Source: Deltaproteobacteria bacterium (GTDB lineage: Bacteria; Desulfobacterota; Binatia; DP-6). Taken from it: 12,694 bases of DNA. Positions 1-9,500 of this stretch are shown one piece after another (positions within the stretch are counted from its first letter, which is position 1; each line of letters starts with the position of its first letter). The stretch covers positions 2,963 through 15,656 of the forward strand of contig VBLD01000114.1 of assembly GCA_005879205.1 (NCBI GenBank), read 5' to 3'. Made by a program: the position numbers and the translations under genes. The notes under the pieces were generated by a model, which worked only from the letters and a program-made list of their open reading frames with translations, was not told the origin of the DNA and made no database searches.

Positions 1-83
1 CGCTCACGTTGCCGACGTTGAAAAAAGCGTGCCGCTCGACGAGCGAGCTTTCACGCGGGCGCGACGCCAGAAAGCGACGGGTC

Positions 84-103
84 GTTCGCGGTTGCGCGCG
101 AAC
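84..103. terminator. Possible hairpin next to the stop of the calcium-binding protein gene
   Basis: A 7-bp perfect inverted repeat (gttcgcg / cgcgaac) with a 6-nt loop lies directly downstream of the minus-strand stop codon at 103-105, overlapping it by one base. In the direction of the minus-strand gene no clear T run follows, so a classic intrinsic terminator is not proven. The rest of 1-102 holds no convincing gene. Confidence 0.3.
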
Positions 104-1197
104 TACTCGTCGCCGTCGAACAGGCCGTCGCCGTTGGTGTCGGGGTCGAGCGGATCGGTACCGCGCTCGATCTCCTGCCCGTCCGAGAGCTTGTCGTGGT
201 CCGTGTCGTAGGCGAGCGGGTCGGTGCCGATCTGCAGCTCGAGGTCGCTGGTGAGACCGTCCTGATCGTGGTCCTCGCCGAGGTCCTCGGTGGGGATGCG
301 CAGGTCGGCGATCGGGGGATCGACGGTGACCGTGTTGCTCTGGCCGAAGTCGGTGACGATCGAGATCGGGTCGCCGACGTTGATGTCGTCGGAGTACGGG
401 TAGATCGGGTCGGACTTCGCCGTGTCGTGCGCCGGGATCATGACCCGCGTCGGCAGCACCTGGATGCCCCCGTAGGGCACCCGGAGCAGGATGTCGTGGT
501 CCCTGAGCCGCACCCGCGTCCGCGCCCGCTTCCCCTCGCGCACGATGAGATTGCAGCCGCCGATGGCGACGTAGCTCAGGTGGTACGTGGTCCCCTTGAG
601 GCGCGTCTTCAGGTTGACGATGGCGGCACCCATGACCTGCGCGCCGCCGCCCGGACAGTTCATGCGCTCGAACGAGAGCAGGTTGGTGTCGCCCACGGCG
701 GTCTCGACCTCGAGCTTTCCCACCAGCCGCTGCGCGCGGCTCCAGGGCATGCGCAGGTAGAGGCGGACTCGCTTGTTCAACTTTCGCCGCTGGGAGTTCC
801 AGATCAGCTGCCGCGTCTGGATGAAGTTGATGCGGTTGATGCTCCCGACGAAGTGCGGAAACAGGTTGGTCCCCTCGATCACCAGCGCGACGTTCCGCGT
901 ACGCGGCGCGAACGGGTCGACGAACCCCTCGAGCGAGAAGATCGTCGGCTCGTCCTTGTTCGCGATGCCGTCGTGGTCGTTGTCCTCGTCGCCGTCGAGG
1001 ACGCCGTTGCCGTCCGTGTCGGGGTTGTTCGGGTCCGTCCCGAAGAAGCGCTCCTGGATGTCGTTGAGGCCGTCGTTGTCCCCGTCGAGCGCGGGCGGTG
1101 CGCCACCCACGCACCACGCACGGGCCGGGACGCGGAGGCCGAGCACCAACACGACCACCACGAGTCCGGCGAGGAAGGCACGGCTTGAGAGACGCAT
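103..1197 (-). CDS. Secreted protein with thrombospondin type 3-like calcium-binding repeats at both ends
   Basis: 364 residues from the chosen ATG. Residues 1-27 form a signal peptide: basic start, a Val/Leu-rich core, then a cleavage site after ARA. The Cys at 29 is preceded by Trp, so this is not a normal lipobox. Acidic repeats at about 38-80 (DGDNDGLND, DTDGNGVLDGDE, DNDHDGI) and 309-364 (DHDQDGLTSD, DTDHDKLSDG, DTNGDGLFDGDE) match calcium-binding loops of the thrombospondin type 3 class. The middle (about 84-300) has a segment, ALVIEGTNLF, like IPT/TIG Ig-like folds; the rest I do not recognise. I start at 1197 because the signal peptide begins there; the in-frame ATG at 1287 would add 30 residues that spoil it. 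It lies 105 bp downstream of the lnt-like gene on the same strand. Likely an extracytoplasmic, calcium-stabilised structural or adhesion protein; the precise role is unknown. Confidence 0.8.
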   Translation of the reverse strand: MRLSSRAFLAGLVVVVLVLGLRVPARAWCVGGAPPALDGDNDGLNDIQERFFGTDPNNPDTDGNGVLDGDEDNDHDGIANKDEPTIFSLEGFVDPFAPRTRNVALVIEGTNLFPHFVGSINRINFIQTRQLIWNSQRRKLNKRVRLYLRMPWSRAQRLVGKLEVETAVGDTNLLSFERMNCPGGGAQVMGAAIVNLKTRLKGTTYHLSYVAIGGCNLIVREGKRARTRVRLRDHDILLRVPYGGIQVLPTRVMIPAHDTAKSDPIYPYSDDINVGDPISIVTDFGQSNTVTVDPPIADLRIPTEDLGEDHDQDGLTSDLELQIGTDPLAYDTDHDKLSDGQEIERGTDPLDPDTNGDGLFDGDE

Positions 1198-1302
1198 GGA
1201 GGCGTCGCCTGCTCTTAACCCAGGTCTCGAGGCGAACGCAATGCAAGACACGCACCCGCGGCGCCGTGCGAACGGGCGGGCGATCACCGCGTGAATGGTC
1301 CG

Positions 1303-2808
1303 TCAGGACGCGATGCTGTTCGACCGCGACGCCGCGTTCGCACCCGAGGGGGCCGAATCGTTCGTGGTGCGCCGGAGGAAGAGCACTCCGAGAAGCGTCG
1401 CCGCGAGCCACGTCATAGTCTCGCCGTAGCGCACGTAGAAGGTGGTCCCGGCGCTGACGCCCGAGGGCAGCCGCAGGGTCTCGTCGCGACGGATGCGCCC
1501 GGCGGGATCGACGAGCAGCGTGGGCCCGGTGCCGGATGCCCGCACCAGCCACCGGCGGGTCTCGATGGTGCGGAAGCGCGAGAACGCGAGCTGTTGCTCC
1601 GCACCCGCGCCGAGGTCGCGGTCGCTGGTGAGGTTCACGAGGACGTCGACCCCCTGACGGGCGTAGCGACGCGCGAGATCGGGGAACACGGCTTCCCAGC
1701 AGATGAGGGGTCCGACGCGCAGGCGATCGGTCGCGAGCGGCGCATCCGTCGTGCCCGGGCTGAACGGACGCGCCACGATGCCGAGCGCCAGGAGCGGCGA
1801 GCGCTCGGCGAACGGCACCAGGCGTTGCTTGTCGTAGGCCGCGACGAGCCGGCCCTCCGGGTCGAACAGAAGGGCTGAGTTGAAATACCGCTGCGCGTCG
1901 CCGCGGCCGCTGTGGCGCGGCGCGCCGACGAGCAGCCAGCCCCGGGCGCGCGCCGCGCGAGCGACCCGTTCCCGAGCCACGGGGTCCTCGGCGAGATAGG
2001 TTGGAACTGCGGCCTCAGGCCAGACGGTGAGCGCCGACGCGGGCGCGCTCGCCGTGGCCTCGAGGTAGGCGGCGAGCGGATCGCCGGCCAGGTTGTGCCC
2101 GCTGATCACCGCGACGCGCGGCGTTGCGCCTGGCGCCTGACCGGGCGGAAAGGCGCGGAGGCGCAGCGCTCCGAAGCCCGAGGCCGAGACCGCCAGGACC
2201 GCGGCGACCGCGAGCCCGGTCCGGCGCATCGTGCCGCGCTCGGCGAGCGCCGCGGCCGGCATCAGGACGAGGAATGAGAGCCCCTCGACGCCGGTCAGCT
2301 CCGCGAGCTGGGCGAGCGGCAGGAACCCATGCTGGGTGTGCCCGAGGAGGCCCCACGGCGCTCCCCCGAGAGCCCGGATCCGCACCTGCTCGAGGAGGAC
2401 CCAGACCGCCGGGGCGGCGAGCCAGCGTGGCGAGGGCAGCCACCCGTAGACCAGGGCAAAGGCGGCGAGGTAGGCTCCTCCGTAGGTCCAGGCCGCCGCG
2501 ATCGTGAGCGCCGCGGCGGCGAGCGGTCCGGTAGCGAGATGTTCTTCCACCGCCGGGTAGAGCCAGAATCCGACGAGGCCGAGCGACCAGACGATTCCCG
2601 TCACGGCGCCGAGCCCGAGCCGCATGCCCCATCCGCGTCGGCGGAGCGCGAGCATGAGAGGCCAGAGCGCGACCCAGGCGAGCGGCGCGAGACCGACCGG
2701 TGGGAAGCTGATGGCCGCCAGGACTCCTGCCGCGCCGGCAGCAACCCATGGCGCGGATATTGCTCGGCACGCATCGGGGGCATGTTGACCGACCGCCGGC
2801 TTCTTCAC
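1303..2808 (-). CDS. lnt: Apolipoprotein N-acyltransferase (Lnt) homologue, divergent
   Basis: 501 residues from GTG, close to the about 510 of E. coli Lnt. Lnt moves an acyl chain from phospholipid to the N-terminal cysteine of lipoproteins in the inner membrane. Hydrophobic helices fill about residues 18-215, a nitrilase-type domain covers about 230-460, and a last helix (about 465-479) leads to a short tail. The catalytic triad is recognisable: Glu265 in VWPEA, Lys327 in YDKQRLVPF and Cys370 in LICWEA. Several normally conserved spots differ: CWE for CYE, SDRDLG where E. coli has NDAWFG, and ASGTG for STNNG. No in-frame ATG precedes the first helix. GTG at 2808 is the only conventional start between the overlapping kinase start and that helix, though no Shine-Dalgarno is visible before it. 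It overlaps the divergent kinase gene by 27 bases. The family call is strong; whether it is the cell's main Lnt or a paralogue is open. Confidence 0.88.
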   Translation of the reverse strand: MKKPAVGQHAPDACRAISAPWVAAGAAGVLAAISFPPVGLAPLAWVALWPLMLALRRRGWGMRLGLGAVTGIVWSLGLVGFWLYPAVEEHLATGPLAAAALTIAAAWTYGGAYLAAFALVYGWLPSPRWLAAPAVWVLLEQVRIRALGGAPWGLLGHTQHGFLPLAQLAELTGVEGLSFLVLMPAAALAERGTMRRTGLAVAAVLAVSASGFGALRLRAFPPGQAPGATPRVAVISGHNLAGDPLAAYLEATASAPASALTVWPEAAVPTYLAEDPVARERVARAARARGWLLVGAPRHSGRGDAQRYFNSALLFDPEGRLVAAYDKQRLVPFAERSPLLALGIVARPFSPGTTDAPLATDRLRVGPLICWEAVFPDLARRYARQGVDVLVNLTSDRDLGAGAEQQLAFSRFRTIETRRWLVRASGTGPTLLVDPAGRIRRDETLRLPSGVSAGTTFYVRYGETMTWLAATLLGVLFLRRTTNDSAPSGANAASRSNSIAS

Positions 2809-5270
2809 GTGCTGGTCGCGGCGGTGTCCGCGGTCACGCTCGTGTGCCTGGTCGACTCGACGGCCTGGGTCGGACGGCCGTTCATGGGCTTCCTGCTCGG
2901 CCGCAATCGCATCGTTGCACCCGTCGGACTCGCGCACTGGACCGGCTTTCGCGCTCAGGTCCCGTTCGGGTCGCAGCTCGTCGCGGTGGACGGTCAGCCG
3001 GTGGCGCGTGTCACCGATCTGGTCGAGCAGACGTGGACGCGTCAAGTCGGAACTCCGGTTCGGTACACCTTCGCGACCCCGGGCGGGCACGTCGATCGGA
3101 GCGTCGACGTCATGCGCTTCACGCTCGCCGATTACATCTCGCTGTTCGGCGTCTATCTTGTCAACGGCGCGGTGTTCGTCGTGCTCGGCTTCGTCGTGGC
3201 GTACCTGAAGCCGGGCCGGCCGGCGAGCGCGGCGATGCTGGTCTTCGGTCTCGCCTGGGGCCTCTTCCTCCTGGTCTCGCTCGGCGACTTCTATCGCTTC
3301 CGCTTCCGCTCGCTCGACGCGGTGGCGCAGGCGACCGCGCCTGCAGCGCTGCTCGTCCTGGCGCTCACCTTTCCCGACCGGCCGATGCCGCGGCGTTCGG
3401 GCGCGCTGCTCGCGTTCCTCGGCGTCGTGACGCTCCTGCACGCGATCCTCGACATCCGTCTCTACGACCGGGCACCCGAGCTCTGGATGAGCTTCTTCGA
3501 GGCGAGCCTGGTCTACCTCGCGGCGGCCGCGCTGGTGGCGAGCGCCGTGATCTTCCGGTGGTACCGCCGTGCGAGTCCGGACGGACGGGTGCGCGTGCAG
3601 GTGGTGGCGGTCGGCACGCTCATCGCCTTCGGGATGCCGGCGATCATGGAGCTGGCCGCCATGACGGCGGGCGTGCCGCTGCCGGTGAACCTGCTGCCGA
3701 TCCTCACCACGCTCTTCCCGCTCTGCGTCACCTACGCGGTCCTGAAGCACGACCTTCTCGACCTCGATCCGCTCCTCACGCGCAGCGTCTTCTACGCGGT
3801 GTTCAGCGTCGCGGTGACGACCGGCTACGTGGCGTTACTCGGGTTCGCGCATGCCCTCGGACCGGAGCTCCCCGCTGGAGCGTCCACCTGGGGGCCGTTC
3901 CTCTTCACGCTGGCGGTGGTCGCGATCGTCGCGCCGCTGCGCCGCGCGGTGCAGTCCCTCGTCGACCGGTTCTTCTTCCGCACCCACTACGACCCCGAGG
4001 CCACGGTCGAGGCCGTCAGCCGGACGCTCGCCGCGTCGCTCGACCGCAGCGAGATCGTCACCGCCATCGCGCGCACGCTCGCGCAGACGGTGGCTCCGGT
4101 CCCGTGCCTGCTCCTCCTGCCCGATGGCGCCGGGACGTTGCGCGACCGGGGCGGCATGGCCGTCGAGGCCGACGACCCGGTGCTGCGCGCCGTGCCCGGG
4201 CCGGGCGCCTCGGTCGTGTCGCTCGCCGCGGGCTCGAGCCCGGGGGCGCGCGCGCTCGCCGCCGCGGGCGTGAAGCTGATCGTCGCGCTGCGCGTGGAGG
4301 AGGGCCTCGAGGGCCTCCTGGCGATCGGGCCGAAGCGTTCCGGCGCCGCCTACGGCTCGCACGACCTGAGGCTCCTCCGCACGCTCGGCAACCAGTCGGC
4401 CATCGCGCTGCGCAATGCGGCCTCCTACGCCGCCGTGCGCGAGCTCACCGGGACGCTGGAGCAGCGCGTCGCCGAGCGGACACACGATCTGGCACGCACC
4501 CACGAGGCCCTGTTCGCCGCCCACGCGCAGCTCGCGCGCGCCGACAAGCTCGCCTCCCTCGGCCGCCTGGTGGCGGGCATCGCGCACGAGATCAACAACC
4601 CGGTGGCGTTCATCAACGCGAGCGTCGACCTCATCCATACTGCGGCCGTGGACCTGCGCGAGCGTCTCGACGGGACGGCCGATCCCGCCTTTGCGGAGCG
4701 CCTCGAGGCGCTCGCGCAGAACGCCAACATCTGTCGCGAGGGAGCGGCGCGCGCCGCGCGCATCGTCCGCGAGCTCACCGCATTTGCCCGCGCGCCGCAG
4801 CACGGGCGCGAGCCGACGGACCTGCATGCCGGCCTCGACCGGGCGCTGCAGCTCCTGCGCGGCGAGTACCGCGACCGCATCGAGATCCGCCGCGACTACG
4901 GCGACATCCCGCGCCCGCGCTGCAATCCCGGCCAGATCGACCAGGTGTTCATGAATCTCTTGACGAACGCCGTGCAGGCGGTCGAAGGACAGGGGGATAT
5001 CCGCCTGAGGACGTACGCCGAGAACGGGAGCGTGTTCGTCGAGGTGAGCGACAGCGGCCCCGGCGTTGCGCCGGAGCTGGGCGAGCGTGTTTTCGAGCCC
5101 TTCTTCACGACCAAGGCGGTGGGCAAGGGAACCGGGCTCGGGCTCGCGATCGCCCATTCACTGGTCGCGCGCAACGGGGGCGACATCCAGCTCCAGAGCG
5201 CGCCCGGCCACGGCGCCACCTTCGTCGTCCGGCTGCCGGTCGAGCCGCCCGCCGTGGTTCCGGAGACCTC

Positions 5271-5274
<4 letters not shown>
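2782..5274 (+). CDS. Polytopic membrane histidine kinase (PDZ-like segment, multi-TM, GAF, HisKA, HATPase)
   Basis: 830 residues. After a first membrane helix (about 9-27) comes a PDZ-like extracytoplasmic segment (about 45-110; FGSQLVAVDGQPV), then about nine helices between 115 and 387. The end of the membrane part carries motifs seen in other multi-TM sensor proteins (YAVLKHDLLDLDPLL, then PLRRAVQSLVDRFFFR). A GAF-like domain (about 402-551) and a coiled coil (about 552-590) lead to the HisKA domain with the phospho-acceptor His602 in GIAHEINNP. The ATPase domain has the N box (NLLTNAVQA, 725-733), the D box (DSGPG, from 757) and GTGLGL (783-788), so it should be active. ATG 2782 has a run of five Gs just upstream. 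The regulator's ATG overlaps this gene's stop by 4 bases, which implies translational coupling. It should autophosphorylate and pass the phosphate to the downstream regulator. The signal is unknown; the PDZ-like and membrane parts suggest an envelope cue. Confidence 0.93.
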
Positions 5275-6731
<1,457 letters not shown>

Positions 6732-6910
6732 CCAGCCGGCCGGCGGCGCTCCGGCAGTCGGTCCGACCTGCGCGGAGTGCGCCGTCCGGTTGCATGCGTC
6801 GCTAGTTCAGCTGCACGCAGCGCCCGAGGAAGAGCGGGTCGCCGAGCGGGCTCATGGGCGGCTCGGAGGGTGAGTTGACCGCCGCGGCGCCCGGCGGGCA
6901 AGTACGAGTG

Positions 6911-8089
6911 GTGAACCTCTCCTTCACGCCTGTCGAGGAGGTCTTCCGGACCGAGTTGCGAGCGTGGCTCCGGGAGCACGTACCCGGAGGGGCGCCGGCG
7001 GCGCCGTCGCTCGCGGACGAGGTCAGAGAGCTCCGCGCCTGGCAGCGGACGCTGCACGGCGGTGGGTGGGTCGGCATTCACTGGCCGCGGGCATACGGCG
7101 GGCGCGGGGCGTCGGCGGTCGAGCACTACATCCTGCAGGAGGAGCTGGCGGCGGCGCGGGCGCCCGAGGTGCTCAACCGGATCGGCGTCAACCTGGTCGG
7201 GCCGACGCTCATCGCGCACGGCACCGAGGAGCAGAAGCGGCGGTTCCTGCCGCCGATCCTGCCGGCCGACGAGCTCTGGTGCCAGCTCTTCTCGGAGCCG
7301 GGCGCGGGGTCGGACCTGACCGCGCTTCGCACGCGCGCCGAGCCGACCACCGGTGGCTGGCTGGTGAGCGGGCAGAAGGTGTGGACGAGCTATGCGCAGT
7401 TCGCGCGCTGGGGGATCCTGCTCGCGCGTACCGATTCCGCTGCCCCGAAGGCGAAGGGACTCGGCTTCTTCATCTGCGACATGGAGGCGCCGGGGGTGAC
7501 CGTGCGGCCGCTCCGTCAGATGACCGGCAGCGAGGAGTTCAACGAGGTCTTCCTCGACGCCGTCTTCGTGCCGCGCGCGCAGCTCGTCGGTGCCGAGCAC
7601 GAGGGGTGGGCGATCGCCAGCACGACGCTGGCGCACGAGCGCGGCACCTCGCCGCGCCAGCTCGTCATCCACCGCATGCTGCTCGACGACCTGCTCCGGC
7701 TCGCCCGCGACGGCGTCGAGGGGGTCGCGCCGCGTCGGCGCGATCCGGTGATCCGCCAGCGGGTCGCGCAGCATTTCATCGAGGTCGAGATCACGCGGCT
7801 CAACAACTGGCGGACGCTGTCGCGCCTCGCCCGCCGGGAGCCCCTCGGCCCCGAGTCGAGCTTCGTGAAGCTCTTCTGGAGCGAGATGAGCCAGCGCATG
7901 CACGATACCCTGATGGATCTCCTCGGGCCGCGCGGGCTCTGCTGGCAGGCGGGCCCGCACGCGGTGGCGGGCGGCCGCCTGGCGCGCTCGTACCTCTACT
8001 ACCGCGCGGCCACGCTGTTCGCCGGCACCTCCGAGATCCAGCGGAACATCCTGGCCGATCGGGTGCTCGGGCTGCCGCGTGCGCGATGA
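6911..8089 (+). CDS. Acyl-CoA dehydrogenase family flavoprotein
   Basis: 392 residues from GTG 6911, the usual length for the family, with a typical N terminus (NLSFTPVEEVFRTELRAWL). An in-frame ATG at 6854 would add 19 non-family residues; GTG 6908 is also possible. The family oxidises acyl-CoA to 2-enoyl-CoA with FAD and passes electrons to electron-transfer flavoprotein. The FAD/substrate signature FSEPGAGSD is at 127-135, VWTSYAQFARWGILLARTD at 157-175, and the C-terminal signature GTSEIQRNILADRVLG at 372-387. The residue before that GTS, which is the catalytic Glu in medium-chain enzymes (YEGTS), is Ala371 here. Glu243 in LAHERG lines up by eye with the base of isovaleryl-CoA dehydrogenase (LDLER), so that residue may act instead. 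The substrate cannot be read from sequence. The stop is overlapped by the start of the minicistron repeat. Confidence 0.93.
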   Translation: MNLSFTPVEEVFRTELRAWLREHVPGGAPAAPSLADEVRELRAWQRTLHGGGWVGIHWPRAYGGRGASAVEHYILQEELAAARAPEVLNRIGVNLVGPTLIAHGTEEQKRRFLPPILPADELWCQLFSEPGAGSDLTALRTRAEPTTGGWLVSGQKVWTSYAQFARWGILLARTDSAAPKAKGLGFFICDMEAPGVTVRPLRQMTGSEEFNEVFLDAVFVPRAQLVGAEHEGWAIASTTLAHERGTSPRQLVIHRMLLDDLLRLARDGVEGVAPRRRDPVIRQRVAQHFIEVEITRLNNWRTLSRLARREPLGPESSFVKLFWSEMSQRMHDTLMDLLGPRGLCWQAGPHAVAGGRLARSYLYYRAATLFAGTSEIQRNILADRVLGLPRAR

Positions 8090-8139
8090 GCGCGAGCGAA
8101 GAATACTGATGAGCGCGAGCGAAGAATACTGATGAGCGC
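8085..8139 (+). repeat. 23-bp tandem repeat (2.4 copies) forming two stop-start-coupled minicistrons
   Basis: Copies lie at 8085-8107 and 8108-8130, identical over 23 bp (gatgagcgcgagcg plus aagaatact), with a partial third copy (gatgagcgc) at 8131-8139. Each complete copy holds ATG to TGA for the peptide MSASEEY (8086-8109 and 8109-8132). The dehydrogenase TGA at 8087-8089 overlaps the first ATG, the first minicistron ends in TGATG, and the second ends on the ATG (8132) of the GNAT gene. A simple explanation is tandem duplication of an overlapping gene junction; a role in translational coupling is inference. Confidence 0.85.
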
Positions 8140-8518
8140 ACCCGGGGAGATGGTCGGCCCGCGCGTCCTTCTGCGACCGTTCGCCCTCGGCGACGTGCCG
8201 GCGGTGCTGGCCTATGCGTCCGATCCCGAGGTGACCCGCCATCTGCAATGGGACACCTACGACGATCCCGCCACCGCGGCGTCCTTCATCCGCTCGACTC
8301 TCGGCGGCGGTGACACGTGGTTCGCGCGCGCCATCGTGCTGCGCGAGACGGACGCCGTGATCGGCGGCGCCGACCTGCGCGTCGTCTCGCCGCCGGACCG
8401 TCGCGCCGAGCTCGGCTACGGGCTGGCGCGCGCCTACTGGAGCAACGGCTACGCCACCGAGGCGGCGCGGGACCTGTATCTCTACGCGATCACGCGGGCG
8501 GACTGGGACGGCGTGTAG
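8132..8518 (+). CDS. GNAT-family N-acetyltransferase (RimJ/RimL type), C-terminally shortened
   Basis: 128 residues. The start GPRVLLRPFALGDVPAVLAYASDPEVTRHLQWD and the later IGGADLRVV, ELGYGLARAYW and GYATEAARDL segments follow the ribosomal-protein-alanine acetyltransferase-like GNAT pattern, given here in pieces. Such proteins usually have about 165-190 residues. Here the reading frame stops soon after the acetyl-CoA-binding helix, and the final strands with the usual N-A-S-x-x-V-L-x-K-x-G-F region are absent. The pyrophosphate-binding turn reads YWSNGYA where the family often has GxGxA/G. The 13 bp to the convergent TadG-like stop leave no room for the missing end, and I see no continuation in another frame. 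It may be a remnant, or a protein of changed function. The start follows the minicistron repeat and probably depends on coupling. Confidence 0.7.
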   Translation: MSAPGEMVGPRVLLRPFALGDVPAVLAYASDPEVTRHLQWDTYDDPATAASFIRSTLGGGDTWFARAIVLRETDAVIGGADLRVVSPPDRRAELGYGLARAYWSNGYATEAARDLYLYAITRADWDGV

Positions 8519-8531
8519 CGTCGGCCCCGTG

Positions 8532-9429
8532 TCATCTCACGAGCATCATCTTGCCACTCCCGCACTTGGCGCAGCCGCCGAGAGGGAGGTCGCTGATCTC
8601 CTGCGAGATCACGTGGAAGTCGATCCCATGGTTGCTCGTGGCGTTGTCGATGACGAAGGTGGCGAAGCCGGTGACCGTTCCGGTGATGTTGGTGCCGGCG
8701 GCGTTGCACTGGACCACGGGGACCATGAACTGCCGATGCCCCTGGTTGTAGAGGCAGTCCAGACCGTGCGTCACCGAGTTGTGGACGCCCGGCACGATCG
8801 TGATGGTGTTGCCGACGCTGTAGGACGGGATGGTCTTGCCGCTGCCGCCGCACGAGGTGGAGATCCACTGATCGATGTCGCCCGTGGCCTGGCCGCCGGT
8901 GAAGCTCGTCCACGCGGTCCGGGGCTCGTTGTCCTTCGGGAACCCGGTGTCCTTGGGCAGGCAGGAATCCGTCCCGAAGCACTGATCGAACTCCCCCGAA
9001 AGAGGCGATGGCCTCCTTATGGATCGTCGAGGTCTTCATGCCGACGAGGCCCGCCACCACGTTGTTCACGGTAACGCTGGGCGTGGCGCGGACGGCGCTC
9101 GGGTTGATGCTCGTCTCGGCGAACACGCCGCCGACGTAGGTGCCGACGTGGACGTCGGCCGCGGCGATCGCGACGCTCTGACCGTCGACCTTGTTCTTGG
9201 CCACGACGCTGGCGGCTTCGGACTTCGCGGTGCTGGCCGAGCCGCCCTTCAGGAGGTTCCGCGCGCCGGCGGCCGCCGCGATGTCCGCGACGGTCTGCAG
9301 CTCGGTCGCCGACGTCCCGAGGTGACCGATGTCGATACCGACCACCGTCAGGGCGAAGAAGGCGCCGGTCAGCCACAGTGCCATCAGGACGGCGGCCTGC
9401 CCGCGCTGGCTCTTGCCAGAGCGTTTCAT
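8532..9429 (-). pseudogene. TadE/TadG-like Flp pilus-assembly protein with an apparent one-base frameshift
   Basis: The first part (9429 down to about 8998) encodes a basic start and one helix (RGQAAVLMALWLTGAFFAL) followed by VVGIDIGHLGTSATELQTVADIAAAAGA, the hallmark of TadG-like N-terminal domains, which anchor periplasmic proteins of tight-adherence pilus systems. At the run of five Cs at 8993-8997 the frame goes wrong. Dropping one C restores a sensible sequence (FGEFDQCFGTDSCLP) that stays open to the TGA at 8532-8534. The restored product would be about 298 residues, with seven cysteines in the C-terminal part and ends in GCAKCGSGKMMLVR. An alternative ATG at 9438 would add three residues. 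Without correction, the first frame reads into unlike, Arg/His-rich sequence. A sequencing or assembly error is as likely as a real mutation. No other tad genes are near. Confidence 0.7.
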
Positions 9430-9500
9430 CGCTATCATCCGGTGGATGCAACTTCGGTGCCTCGGCGCACCCGCGGGACGACACATGGGCGGCCCCCCGA

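Noticed and set aside
2809..3750. Upstream extension of the lnt-like frame on the minus strand to 3750
   Set aside because: The extension runs antisense through the kinase sensor region and is Arg/Glu/His-rich; Lnt-like sequence begins only at about 2760.
3835..5157. A 440-codon open frame on the minus strand inside the kinase gene
   Set aside because: It is antisense to a gene with all kinase motifs and has a repetitive, charged composition (Arg, Glu, His, Asp) typical of shadow frames in high-GC DNA.
6802..6853. A protein-like minus-strand ending (GDPLFLGRCVQLN, stop at 6802) suggesting a gene remnant
   Set aside because: Only about 17 residues look plausible, and the upstream frame is a shadow of the dehydrogenase gene; too short to support.
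6875..6903. TTGACC with a weak -10 candidate before the dehydrogenase gene
   Set aside because: The candidate -10 is poor and would place transcription start on or after the chosen GTG.
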